The notes under the pieces are model-generated. The model had not been told where the DNA came from, searched no databases, and saw only the letters and a program-made list of their open reading frames with translations. The position numbers were made by a program, and so were the translations under genes. Positions 25,802 through 34,643 of a DNA stretch of 64,000 nt are shown here, piece after piece. The stretch is from UBA4615 sp046046245 (lineage in GTDB: Bacteria > Pseudomonadota > Gammaproteobacteria > Burkholderiales > Burkholderiaceae_E): contig JBJOKE010000049.1 in the NCBI GenBank assembly GCA_046046245.1, positions 1-64,000 of the forward strand, in the 5' to 3' direction. Within the stretch, counting starts at the first letter, position 1, and the number at the start of each line of letters is the position of its first letter.

Positions 25802-26140
25802 ATGCTGCTTTCAGTACACGATGATTCCGGTCGACCCCTCAAGGCGCATTTCAGCGCACAGACGACAGCCGGAGACCTACAGGTCACGATCGAATCTCGT
25901 GGCGGAGCAATAGACAGTGCCGGAGAGCGCAACGCCGACTACGGGCCGGCTTTCATTCTGCTGATTCGGCGGATCGCTGCACTCGGTTTCATGATTCTCG
26001 ACGCCCGTGTCGAATCGGACGTACTCATCCGGCGCGGACTCGATCCGGCTCAGCGGCGCCTGCGCTCAGAAGGCTTGACCTATCCGCTCGACCCTCGTTC
26101 CAATCCGGACGCGATTGCGCAGGCGCTTCGCAAAGCCTAG
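25802..26140 (+). CDS. Small protein, possible N-terminal domain of an HNH endonuclease
   Basis: A 112-aa protein with GDLQVTIESRGGAI, ADYGPAFILLIRRIAALGFMI and DARVESDVLIRRG. It resembles the N-terminal domain found on some longer McrA-like HNH enzymes, where the IESRGG segment starts a modified-DNA-reading domain; I make that link from memory of the pattern. The ATG has AGGAGA 8 nt upstream, so initiation here looks real. The HNH domain lies just downstream in another frame. It is either a separate gene or the 5' half of a frameshifted one. Confidence 0.55.
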   Translation: MLLSVHDDSGRPLKAHFSAQTTAGDLQVTIESRGGAIDSAGERNADYGPAFILLIRRIAALGFMILDARVESDVLIRRGLDPAQRRLRSEGLTYPLDPRSNPDAIAQALRKA

Positions 26141-26190
26141 GCGGCGGTCGGCAGCACTCGGCGTCATGGGGCGGAAACAGTACGCGCCGG

Positions 26191-26760
26191 GTGCTGCTGA
26201 GGCTGCGTTCAGCAACTGGCTCCGTTTCGGAGGATGCCGGCCAGCTCCTTGCGTTCGGGGCGCGTGCAGCCCGAACCGGGCTGCCGCTGGGACCCGTCAC
26301 CGACGAGCAGGTTGACCAAGCCGCACAGGATTCCTCGACGGACCCGCCGTTCGCTCAGACGGCAGGTATCGATATGCGGACCCGTGTGCTTGCTGCCATC
26401 GCGCAGCGGCTGGGTCAACCGAGATTTCGCAGTCGTCTGATGACAGCCTATGACGGTTGCTGTGCCATTTCCGGATGCGATCTGCCCGAAGCGCTCGAGG
26501 CAGCCCATGTCTTGGCCTATCGCGGACCACACACTCATCACGTCACAAACGGATTGCTGCTGCGTGCCGATCTGCATACGCTGTTTGATCGCGGCCTGAT
26601 CGGCGTAGACCCCTCACGCTGGGCCGTCAGGATCCACACGAAGCTTCACGCATCCTCCTATCGAGGGCTGGATGGCGCGAAATTCAGGCTTCCTGTCGAT
26701 ACCGCGATGCATCCGGACAAGGAAGCCTTGATGCGGCATCTTGCAGCGGCAGGAATTTGA
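26191..26760 (+). CDS. HNH endonuclease (McrA-like)
   Basis: Up to 189 aa. The HNH nuclease is clear: FRSRLMTAYDGCCAISGCDL, EAAHVLAYRGPHTHHVTNGL, LLRADLHTLFDRGLIGVDP, with the AAH, N and DLHTLFD positions of the HNH_2 family. The GTG at 26191 has no ribosome-binding site; an ATG at 26374 would give only the nuclease domain. Between 26140 and 26260 a third frame reads ALGVMGRKQYAPGAAEAAFS NWLRF, the sort of linker expected between the upstream ORF and the HNH domain, which suggests frameshifts. As an accessory to a methylating island it could cut modified foreign DNA. Confidence 0.75.
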   Translation: MLLRLRSATGSVSEDAGQLLAFGARAARTGLPLGPVTDEQVDQAAQDSSTDPPFAQTAGIDMRTRVLAAIAQRLGQPRFRSRLMTAYDGCCAISGCDLPEALEAAHVLAYRGPHTHHVTNGLLLRADLHTLFDRGLIGVDPSRWAVRIHTKLHASSYRGLDGAKFRLPVDTAMHPDKEALMRHLAAAGI

Positions 26761-27094
26761 GTGCCTTCCGTCCGACCGACGTGCAGCCGAAAGGGCTTGA
26801 TGATCCGGCTCGGCGACTGGGGCTCCAATTGACGTGCTTCTCGCGTCATGTGGGTCGCGGCGAACGCGCGTCGCAGCCACGCACGAAATCGGGTGGATCG
26901 TGCGCATCTCGTTCCGGCAACTCCGTGGTGAGCCGATCGCCACTTTGAGTTAGTCAATTCAGAGGATGTTCGGGGCAACGACTTGGGTTCCACTTTGCAG
27001 TAGGTGCAAGCCCTAAGTTGCGAGTCGAAACGGCAGACTAAGCCGGAACGATGCGACTCGAGCGGCGTGAACGCAGAGAGGGAGACCGGCGTCG
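26761..27094. other. Intergenic region before the hydrolase cassette
   Basis: 334 bp without a supported gene. It separates the restriction-type island from the following five-gene cassette and presumably holds the promoter of that cassette; GGGAGA at about 27080 is the ribosome-binding site of the first gene. Confidence 0.4.
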
Positions 27095-28864
27095 ATGATC
27101 ATTCCGAAGGCATCGGCACGCCACCTGCGTCCGGTCACCGTGATCGCACAGGATCCGTCGTTCACGCGATCGGGGCAGATCGTCAAAGCCTGTCTCTCGA
27201 TACCGGCCGAACGACTGGAACCCGGACCTTCCGGAGCACGCATCCGCGTCGTCGACTACGACGCGTCGACCGGCGCGCTCTACCAGGCCGACCGCAAGGG
27301 CGTGAGTGCGGGCGGCGAACTCATTGACCGGTTCGCCGACAGCAGCGATGCCGAGCTGCTCGCCAACCCTCACTTTCACGCACAGAACGTCTACGCGATC
27401 GTCAGCTGCACGCTCGCGCGCTTCGAGCGGGCGCTGGGACGTCGCGTCTCCTGGGGCTTCGCGGGTCACCAGCTCCTCATCGCGCCGCACGCGATGTGCG
27501 AAGCCAACGCCTTCTATGACGAATCCATCCGGTCGCTGCTGTTCGGGTACTGCGCCGATCCGGTCGCCGGGCCGGAGAAGGTCGTCTTCTCCTGCCTGTC
27601 GCACGACGTGATCGTTCACGAAACGACCCACGCGCTGCTGGATGGGCTGAGAGACCGCTTCACCGAGCCGTCGTCCCTTGCCCAGGACGGATTTCATGAG
27701 GGATTCTCGGATGTCGTCGCGCTCCTCAGCGTCCTGTCTTCACGGGAGCTGGTCACGGCGCTGCTGCGTCCGGATCCGCCCCCGGGCGCGCCTCCCGTCA
27801 AGGAGCCCTACCGGCTGCGGCTGGGCGATCTGACGATCGAGAATCTCCGGGACGGCCCGCTCTTTACGCTCGCCGACGAAATGGGTCCGGCGATCAACGG
27901 GGCAGGAAGCGGGCCGCTGCGACGCTCTCTTTCCACGATCGGGATGAGCACCAGCTGGAAGCAGGATCCGGATTTCGAATGGTGGCATCGATACGGCGAG
28001 GTGCTGGTCTGTGCCGTACTCAACGCTTTTCTCAACGTGTGGTGCAAGCGGATACGCCATCTCGCCGGCGCACTCGGCCGGGAGAAGGACACCGACGAGA
28101 TCGACCATCGTCTCGTCGCGCAGGAAGCCGCCGATGCGGCCGAGTCGCTGCTTACCATGATGATCCGGGCGCTCGACTACACCGCTCCGACGCACATCAC
28201 CTACGAAGACTTCCTGAGTGCGGTCCTGACCGCCGACCGGGAGACGGTTCCGGACGACTCGCGCTACGGCTATCGGCAGATTCTGCGCGAATGCTTCGCA
28301 AAGCTCGGAATCAAGCCGGCTTCGACGAAGGTGGAGGGCGGCGTCTGGGAAGCGCCCGACCTGGATCTCCGGTACGACCGCGTGCGCTTCGAGTCGATCC
28401 TGCGGGATCCGGAGGAGATGTTCAGATTCATCTGGGAGAACCGCAAGGCGCTGAAGATCGAGCAGAACGCATATACGCGCGTCGAATCGGTCCGGCCGGT
28501 GATGCGGGTCGGTCCTGACGGCTTCGTGATGCGCGAGACCGTAGCCGAGTACACGCAGCGGCTCACCGTTCGGGCCGACCGTCTCGAGTCCGTGCTGGGA
28601 ACGGGAAGTCGGCCCCAGGGGCTCGACGACAGCACGCCCGTCACGCTCTGGGGCGGCGGCACGCTGATTCTCGATGAGTACGGACGTGTGAAGTACCACA
28701 TCCGGAACCGGCTGATGAACCGGAAGCTTCAGTCGAAGCGGATCCAATATCAGGCGTCGAAGGACCAGCTCGCCGCTGCGGGCAGGAGCGGGTCGCCGTT
28801 CGCCGGGAGGCATCTCGCACGAAGCCTCGGGTCGCGCTCCACGTACGGCGCAGGCAGCTTCTGA
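27095..28864 (+). CDS. Gluzincin (M4-like) metallopeptidase
   Basis: A 589-aa protein with an M4-like zinc peptidase core. HETTH at 175-179 (SHDVIVHETTHALLDGLRDR) gives two His ligands and the catalytic Glu; DGFHEGFSDVVALL supplies the third ligand Glu202. The 120 residues before it (RIRVVDYDASTGALYQADRK, NPHFHAQNVYAIVSCTLARF) are a conserved lead-in, and RLRIAPHAM-type sequence ends at ANAFYDESIRSLLFGY. No signal peptide or propeptide is seen, so it is probably cytoplasmic, unlike secreted thermolysins. It opens a collinear cassette; the MBL gene starts 7 nt after its stop. Function unknown; proteolytic activation or killing is possible by analogy with protease-bearing conflict systems. Confidence 0.82.
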   Translation: MIIPKASARHLRPVTVIAQDPSFTRSGQIVKACLSIPAERLEPGPSGARIRVVDYDASTGALYQADRKGVSAGGELIDRFADSSDAELLANPHFHAQNVYAIVSCTLARFERALGRRVSWGFAGHQLLIAPHAMCEANAFYDESIRSLLFGYCADPVAGPEKVVFSCLSHDVIVHETTHALLDGLRDRFTEPSSLAQDGFHEGFSDVVALLSVLSSRELVTALLRPDPPPGAPPVKEPYRLRLGDLTIENLRDGPLFTLADEMGPAINGAGSGPLRRSLSTIGMSTSWKQDPDFEWWHRYGEVLVCAVLNAFLNVWCKRIRHLAGALGREKDTDEIDHRLVAQEAADAAESLLTMMIRALDYTAPTHITYEDFLSAVLTADRETVPDDSRYGYRQILRECFAKLGIKPASTKVEGGVWEAPDLDLRYDRVRFESILRDPEEMFRFIWENRKALKIEQNAYTRVESVRPVMRVGPDGFVMRETVAEYTQRLTVRADRLESVLGTGSRPQGLDDSTPVTLWGGGTLILDEYGRVKYHIRNRLMNRKLQSKRIQYQASKDQLAAAGRSGSPFAGRHLARSLGSRSTYGAGSF

Positions 28865-28871
28865 GGACACC

Positions 28872-30122
28872 ATGACACCTACAGAACTGCGGATCCGCAT
28901 GTACGACGTCGGGTTCGGCGACTGCTTCCTGCTGTCCTTCAGCTACCCGGATGCAGGCAGGCGCCACGTGCTCATCGACTTCGGCACCATCGAGCCCCCT
29001 GCGGGAAAGCCCGACGTCCTCGGCCGGGTCGCTCGAGACATCCGCGAGAAGACCGACGGAAAGCTCCACGTCGTCGTCGCCACGCATCGGCACAAGGACC
29101 ACATCGGCGGCTTTGCGACGGCAAAGAAGGGCAACGGCCCCGGCGACATCATCGCCGCGCTGAAACCGGACGTCGTGCTGATGCCGTGGACGGAGGATCC
29201 GGATGCACCGGAGGATCCCGGCATCGACGAGGCGATCGACACCATCGCCAAGAGTGCGGCCAATACGGGCAGATGGCTTGCCTCGTCGGTCGACCGTTCG
29301 GTGGCCGCGCAACTGGCTTTCGTCGGTGAGGACAGCGTCCGGAATCTGTCGGCGGTCCGCAACCTGATGAAGATGAGCGGACAGCCGCGCTATCTCAGCT
29401 TCGGCAAGGATCCGGGGCTCGAAGATGTTCTTCCGGGGGTGGGCGTGCGGGTGCTTGGACCGCCGACGCTCGAGCAGTCGCCCGCCATGGCGCAGATGCG
29501 GTCGCGCGACGCCCGGCAGTACTGGATGCTTGCCGCCGCAGCGGCACGGCGGCGCGACGGCGCACTCGACCGGCCGCTGTTCGACGACAGGTTTCTTGCC
29601 GCGGTGGAGGACGCCGACGAGCAGACCCGGTGGCTGATGCCGCGCATCGACCAGTCCGCTGCGGACCAGCAGCTCGGGCTGGTGACTGCACTGGACGATG
29701 TGCTCAACAACACCAGCCTGATCCTTCTGTTCGAGGTGGGCGGCCGGCGTCTGCTGTTTCCCGGCGACGCCCAGATCGAGAACTGGAGCCATGCGCTGTC
29801 CCAGCCGGACGTGGTCGAGCTGCTCAAGAACGTCGACGTCTACAAGGTGGGCCATCACGGCAGCCGGAACGCGACGCCGCGAACGATGTGGGAACAATTC
29901 AGGCGGCGCGGCGGCTGCGGGTGCGGACCGCTGCGTCTGACGTCGCTGCTCTCGACGAAGGCCGGCAAGCACGGCCTGACGAAGAACAGCACCGAGGTGC
30001 CGCGCAGAACGCTGCTCGAGGCGCTCGAGCGGGACTCGAATCTCCTGACGACCGACGGCGGCCCGGAATCCGCTTCGGACGATCTCGCCGTCGAAGTGAT
30101 CCTTGCGCTCACGCCGGCCTGA
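28872..30122 (+). CDS. MBL-fold hydrolase (ComEC/Rec2-like)
   Basis: A 416-aa metallo-beta-lactamase-fold protein. It begins LRIRMYDVGFGDCFLLSF and has the zinc motif HxHxDH in VVVATHRHKDHIGGF (His72, His74, Asp76, His77). Later metal-binding segments are LLFPGDAQIENW and VYKVGHHGSRNATP, as in ComEC-type MBL domains. No membrane segment is present. ComEC-like MBL domains cleave DNA, and stand-alone versions accompany proteases in NTP-dependent conflict systems. It follows the peptidase by 7 nt and is followed 51 nt later by the amidase gene, so it is probably cotranscribed. Substrate unknown. Confidence 0.88.
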   Translation: MTPTELRIRMYDVGFGDCFLLSFSYPDAGRRHVLIDFGTIEPPAGKPDVLGRVARDIREKTDGKLHVVVATHRHKDHIGGFATAKKGNGPGDIIAALKPDVVLMPWTEDPDAPEDPGIDEAIDTIAKSAANTGRWLASSVDRSVAAQLAFVGEDSVRNLSAVRNLMKMSGQPRYLSFGKDPGLEDVLPGVGVRVLGPPTLEQSPAMAQMRSRDARQYWMLAAAAARRRDGALDRPLFDDRFLAAVEDADEQTRWLMPRIDQSAADQQLGLVTALDDVLNNTSLILLFEVGGRRLLFPGDAQIENWSHALSQPDVVELLKNVDVYKVGHHGSRNATPRTMWEQFRRRGGCGCGPLRLTSLLSTKAGKHGLTKNSTEVPRRTLLEALERDSNLLTTDGGPESASDDLAVEVILALTPA

Positions 30123-30173
30123 GAACCCGCAACTTCCATCAGACGACTTGCTTCAAACGAAAGGAGCAAAACA

Positions 30174-31628
30174 GTGCCGGTCTGTCCCTTCGCAAAGTGG
30201 CTCCCGATTTCGGGCTCGAGCGGTCGACATCTGGGCGGCCCCTTCAAGATCGTCCATCACACGACCGAGGGCTCGACGGCCGAAGGCGCCTTCGGCGCCT
30301 TCCGCACCAACCGCTCGGATCCGCACTTCACCGTCGATGCCACGACGATCTATCAGCACATCGACACCGACGAAGGTGCCCGCGCGCTGCGCAACGAGCT
30401 CGGCGGCGTACAGACGAATCGCGATTCGGCGGTCCAGATCGAGCTGGTCGGATTCGCGCACCTTAGAAAGAACCCCAAAGCGCTCACGAACGTCGCCCGA
30501 CTGTGCCGGTGGATCGAGGAGACGCACGGTGTTGCAAGGAAGTGGCCTGCAGGACCGCCGAAGCCGTCGACCAACGGCAAGGACCCCGGCAGCCACAATC
30601 GGACCGCAACGACCTGGGACAACGAGTCGGGCCACTACGGTCACTGTCACGTCCCCGAGAACGATCACTGGGATCCGGGCTATACGCACGAAGAGGTGAA
30701 GTTCCTGATGGACGCGACCTTCGATGCGAACGGCAACCTGATCGGCCCGAAGCCGCCCGCGGTTCCGGCCGCCGCAGGCCGCAGGCTCGCCGCCGCCGCT
30801 GCGCAGTCCACGATGCCGGATCACGCCAAGGTGCGCGAGCTCCACAACGCGTACGTGAACCAGCTCGCACTCGGTGCGGTACAGGGACTGCCCCCTCCGC
30901 CGAAGCGGCCGGCGAAAGCCGCAAAGCCTGCTGCGGGCCGCGGGAAGATGCTCAACGCGGCAGGCGAGGAGGCCGGCGGCAGCAGCGCCTCCGTCACGGT
31001 CGGCAGCCTCGTGTCCTTCGTCGACGGACTGAGTGCGCAGGAGCGCAATGACGTGCTGAGCTCGCTGCAGCTCGCGCAGCGGGGCGCAAGCGGTGCGTTC
31101 GACCGGTTCACGAACACGCGCGACTGGTATCGGAAGTATCTCGAGATCCTAGAGAACCTGGGGTGGACGACGGAGCAGTTCGCGTTTTCCGCCTTCGATC
31201 AGGCCGATCAGGATTTCCAGATGGACCAAGCGGCGCTCGCCATTATTGCGGCCATCGCGACGCAGAATCAGCTCGCCATCCTCAAGGCGTCGCTCGATGC
31301 GCTCGCGAAGCTCAAAGACGATGCCGACGCGCTCAAGCTCTTCGAGTACAACAGCGTTCTCGAGGGAAGCGGCAACTTCCAGCTGGGCGCCGTTCAGAAG
31401 ACCCCGCAGGGCGCGATCGCGATCGCGCTCGGCGCGTTCTACTTCAAGAGCACCGATCACCGCCGGCGCGTGCTGTTCTTCAAGTGGGGACAACGGAGCC
31501 TGAACTTCTGGACCTCCGCGCAGCGGATGGTGCTCAACACGGAGATCTATGCACTGCGGCGTGCCGAAGTCGAGGCCCGGCTCAGCGCGGACTCCGCGCG
31601 CTACATCGCCGCCCTGAAGCTCGGCTGA
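30174..31628 (+). CDS. PGRP/amidase-2 domain protein with unknown C-terminal half
   Basis: A 484-aa protein. The N-terminal 180 residues match the N-acetylmuramoyl-L-alanine amidase/PGRP fold: FKIVHHTTEGS with a zinc His, DPHFTVDATTIYQHIDTDEGA, AVQIELVGFAH, and SGHYGHCHVPENDHWDPGY with the second zinc site. Such enzymes cut the peptide-sugar amide bond of peptidoglycan. No signal peptide is seen. A proline/alanine linker (220-260) leads to a C-terminal region (about 270-484) rich in helices, with DWYRKYLEILENLGWTTEQF and GAIAIALGAFYFKSTDHRRR, which I do not recognise. GTG start with an ideal AAGGAG. Confidence 0.8.
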   Translation: MPVCPFAKWLPISGSSGRHLGGPFKIVHHTTEGSTAEGAFGAFRTNRSDPHFTVDATTIYQHIDTDEGARALRNELGGVQTNRDSAVQIELVGFAHLRKNPKALTNVARLCRWIEETHGVARKWPAGPPKPSTNGKDPGSHNRTATTWDNESGHYGHCHVPENDHWDPGYTHEEVKFLMDATFDANGNLIGPKPPAVPAAAGRRLAAAAAQSTMPDHAKVRELHNAYVNQLALGAVQGLPPPPKRPAKAAKPAAGRGKMLNAAGEEAGGSSASVTVGSLVSFVDGLSAQERNDVLSSLQLAQRGASGAFDRFTNTRDWYRKYLEILENLGWTTEQFAFSAFDQADQDFQMDQAALAIIAAIATQNQLAILKASLDALAKLKDDADALKLFEYNSVLEGSGNFQLGAVQKTPQGAIAIALGAFYFKSTDHRRRVLFFKWGQRSLNFWTSAQRMVLNTEIYALRRAEVEARLSADSARYIAALKLG

Positions 31629-31668
31629 ACGTCTGCCGTCTGGTGCGGCCGCATTGATGGAGTGAGAG

Positions 31669-32790
31669 ATGCCGAAGAAGACGACATCAGGGACCGCACG
31701 CAAGGCGTCGACGCCGCCCGGCAGTCAGGCGCCGGGCAAGGCGGCATCGGCAGGGCCGGTGACCCTCGAGGAGGCGGTGGCGCTCGCCCGGGCGCAGCCG
31801 GGCGCGCCGGCTGCCCCGGCGCCGGCACGCCGTCGGCGAGCGCTCGCCGCCGCCGGCGACGCCGTTCCGTTCCCCGCGCGGACCGGTTCGGTCCGCCAGG
31901 AGCAGCAGGCTGCGCTCGATGACGAGCTCGCGCGCCGGGAGACGGAGTACCGCAGGACCATGGAGATCATGGCGGCCCGGGGAGCACGGCGGACCGCCGC
32001 GCGCAAAGGCGCCGGCAGGAAGTCGCTCGGGGCGGCCGGCGCATCCTTTGCTCCGCTCCGAGTCGTCGCCGAAGGCGACTCCTGGTTCGACTTTCCGCTC
32101 CCCGGTCATGGCGGCGGCATCATCCCCCGCCTGGAGAGCCGACTCGGCGTGCCGATCCTGAACCTCGCAAAGGCCGGGGACGAGGTACGCCTCATGCTCG
32201 GTCTGAAGGAGCGGCGCAGCCTCGTCGAGAAGCTCACCACCGCGGTCGACGAGGGCACGCCCTGGGATCTGCTGCTCTTCTCGGGCGGCGGCAACGACAT
32301 CGTCGGTGACCCGATGGCGCTCTGGGTGCGCGACTGGCGCGCGGGCGCGCCGCTGGACGAACTGTTCGACCGAAGGCGCTTCAGCCATGCATTGGGCCTG
32401 ATCCGCGCGGGCTACGACGAGATCATCGCCCTGCGGGACAGGATCAGTCCCGAGACCCACCTGATGTTTCACTCGTACGACTTCGCGGTGCCTGACGGGC
32501 GGGAGGCCTGCTTCTTCGGGCCGTGGCTGCAGCCCGCCTTCATCTATCGCGGGTTCCCCGACGACGGCTCGCGGCATGAAGTGGTGCGGGCCATGCTGAG
32601 CATGTTCGCCGGGGAGCTCGCCGGTCTTGCCGCCGTGCGCAAGGTGACGGTGCTCAATCTCCAGGGCACGCTGAAGCCGGACAAGGCCTCGTGGCACGAC
32701 GAACTGCATCCGTCGAAGGCCGGATTCGATCGGGTGACCGATGTGTTCGCGGTCGAAATCAGGAAGCTGTTTCCGTCCCGGGTCGCCTGA
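31669..32790 (+). CDS. SGNH-family hydrolase with disordered N-terminus
   Basis: A 373-aa protein. The first 125 residues are Ala/Pro/Arg-rich and likely disordered. Then the SGNH blocks appear: I is VVAEGDSWFDFPL (Ser138 as nucleophile), II is LNLAKAGDEV (Gly), III is LLFSGGGNDIVGDP (Asn), and V is DELHPSKAGFDRV (Asp and His). The family holds esterases, lipases and acylhydrolases acting on lipids, peptidoglycan or sugars. GGAG lies 8 nt before ATG 31669. It is the fourth hydrolase in the cassette; no secretion signal is visible. Confidence 0.85.
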   Translation: MPKKTTSGTARKASTPPGSQAPGKAASAGPVTLEEAVALARAQPGAPAAPAPARRRRALAAAGDAVPFPARTGSVRQEQQAALDDELARRETEYRRTMEIMAARGARRTAARKGAGRKSLGAAGASFAPLRVVAEGDSWFDFPLPGHGGGIIPRLESRLGVPILNLAKAGDEVRLMLGLKERRSLVEKLTTAVDEGTPWDLLLFSGGGNDIVGDPMALWVRDWRAGAPLDELFDRRRFSHALGLIRAGYDEIIALRDRISPETHLMFHSYDFAVPDGREACFFGPWLQPAFIYRGFPDDGSRHEVVRAMLSMFAGELAGLAAVRKVTVLNLQGTLKPDKASWHDELHPSKAGFDRVTDVFAVEIRKLFPSRVA

Positions 32791-32975
32791 TTCGTTCTGA
32801 AGGCGAGCGCTCCGGGCGGTGACAGGGCTCGACGTCGGCGCGGCGTCGAGCGCCCGCCGGACACGCAGCAGGTCGCAGCAGCTCGGCACGGATGGTCTCA
32901 CCGCGGTGTGGTCGCCCCGGTCAGGCGGCGGATGCACCCCACCGAACTCGCGGGCCGGCAGAGGAAACGCGCGCC

Positions 32976-33800
32976 ATGCATAAGGCATCGACAATGGAGG
33001 AAAAGGCTTCCCGTAGTGTCGGCGACACGCTGACGATCGACGATCGGATCAAGCACGCGCAGCACGAGAAGCTGCTCGCGGAGGTGAGGCAGTTGCGCGG
33101 CGTCTCGGCGGAGTCGTTGGGAAAGCTCGCCATCGTCGTGCTCGGCATCGTCGCCGCCGGATTCACGGTTTGGACCGGGGTGCCTCAGACGCGGCTGGAA
33201 CTAGCGAACGCGCAGAAGGATCTGATCGGGCTGCAACAGACGCTCAACGCGAGGACCCTGAAGATTCAGGAACTGAACCAGGAGTCCGAGCGGATGGCCG
33301 CCGAGATCCGCCGCGCCGAGAGTCAGCTCATGGAGCTGGAATCGATGCGGCTGCGCGCTCAGGTCGAGGTTGCGAATCTGCAGGAACAGGCGCTCAAGTC
33401 TCAGGTCGCTCTTCAGCGCATCGGGACGGCGACCGGACAGACCCTGACCCGTGAGGCGACGGAGCAGGTGGCCTCCGCAGCCAAACCTCGAGTGTTCGTG
33501 CAGTTTGCGGGAGCGGTAAGCCGGGAAGACGTCATCGACCCCCTGCGCCGCCATCTCGCCGGGCTGGGTCTCGTTGTTCCGGACGCGGAACGGATCGACA
33601 GGGGCCAGAACAACGAAGTCCGGATCTTTTCCAAATCGGCCGCGGACGCGGCCGTCGCCGACAAGGTGGCCGCGACGACCCAAGCCTACTTCCAGAGCAT
33701 CGGCTGTCCTCTGCCTTCCCTTCCGATCCGCCACGTCGCGCTTCCGAACGGCAAGTCCTCGCCGGTGGAGCTCTGGCTCAAGGTCCGATGTCCGGCATAG
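32976..33800 (+). CDS. Membrane-anchored coiled-coil protein
   Basis: A 274-aa protein of unknown function. One transmembrane segment (LAIVVLGIVAAGFTVWTGV, about residues 50-68) follows a charged N-terminus. Then comes a long coiled coil (LQQTLNARTLKIQELNQESE and following, about 75-150). The C-terminal domain (RVFVQFAGAVSREDVIDPLR, NEVRIFSKSAADAAVADKVA) looks like a LytR_C/SPOR-like alpha-beta module. ATG 32976 with GAGGAAA upstream is preferred over the longer open frame. It ends the cassette and could tether the hydrolases to the envelope or serve as a sensor. Confidence 0.7.
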   Translation: MHKASTMEEKASRSVGDTLTIDDRIKHAQHEKLLAEVRQLRGVSAESLGKLAIVVLGIVAAGFTVWTGVPQTRLELANAQKDLIGLQQTLNARTLKIQELNQESERMAAEIRRAESQLMELESMRLRAQVEVANLQEQALKSQVALQRIGTATGQTLTREATEQVASAAKPRVFVQFAGAVSREDVIDPLRRHLAGLGLVVPDAERIDRGQNNEVRIFSKSAADAAVADKVAATTQAYFQSIGCPLPSLPIRHVALPNGKSSPVELWLKVRCPA

Positions 33801-33915
33801 CCGTCCGCCCGGTGCCGAAACCTGCGCGTCGCAGCGGCGCCGGCGGTCGAAAACGTCAGGGCAGGGCGGTTCGCGGTCTGCCGATTCCGTCGTCAGCGAT
33901 GGCCTAGGCGGCGGC

Positions 33916-34413
33916 TCAGCCGCCCTTCATGCGAGCCAGTGCTTCAGCGGCTGCGCGCTTCGACAGCCGACGGAACTCGACGACGGCGGCGAGCTGGTCA
34001 GGAAGAGGGCGCGACGTGTTCTGTTCCCAGCGTGCAACCAGCTGACCGCTGACGCCGAGCAGACGTCCCGCGTCGGCCGGTGACAGACCGAGCCGCGTCC
34101 GATGGGACTGCAGGCCCTTCGGCGAGAAGCGGTGCGCACCGGAAGCCGTGGCGGATGCCGCCGCCGCACCGGCCGCCGGCGCGGCAGGCGTCTTCCGGCG
34201 AAGCAGACGCGTCAGGCGACGGTTCTGCAGCTCGAGCTGGTCGACGCTTTTCTTGAGGGCTGCAACCTGCTTCCGCAGGGTGGTCAGCGAGCGCGACGTC
34301 CCTTCAGAGCTGGCCCTCGCTTCTCTGCGGGCCAGCCGCACGATTTCGGTCTTCAGCGCCTTGGCGAATGTGGTCATCAGATTTCGAGGATGGTGAGCGC
34401 GGCATCCACGCAT
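33916..34413 (-). CDS. Coiled-coil XRE-family DNA-binding protein
   Basis: A 165-aa protein. The N-terminal half is a basic coiled coil (SLTTLRKQVAALKKSVDQLE, LQNRRLTRLLRRK), followed by an Ala-rich linker. The C-terminal half holds an XRE-type helix-turn-helix (LGLSPADAGRLLGVSGQLVARWEQN). It is convergent with the hydrolase cassette, 115 bp from its end, and next to the CRISPR remnant. It might regulate the neighbouring cassette; this is inferred from position only. Confidence 0.75.
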   Translation of the reverse strand: MRGCRAHHPRNLMTTFAKALKTEIVRLARREARASSEGTSRSLTTLRKQVAALKKSVDQLELQNRRLTRLLRRKTPAAPAAGAAAASATASGAHRFSPKGLQSHRTRLGLSPADAGRLLGVSGQLVARWEQNTSRPLPDQLAAVVEFRRLSKRAAAEALARMKGG

Positions 34414-34643
34414 CGGTGCGCAACGCTACCCGACAGAGCCGTCGGCCGCTGCATTCTTCCCGCAACAGGCGCCCCTGAATGCCTCGGTTCGGTCAGCCGT
34501 ACCGCGGGTCGCGTCGGGACGCGCCGCTCGAGCGGGTCGAAGGCTCTGCCCCGCCCGGCCGCGGGCAGTGCCCCGGGGAGCAGGCGTCAGGCGCTTCGAA
34601 AGCGGGTCTGCCGGAGCAAGCTCGCAAAGCACTGAACATCAGG

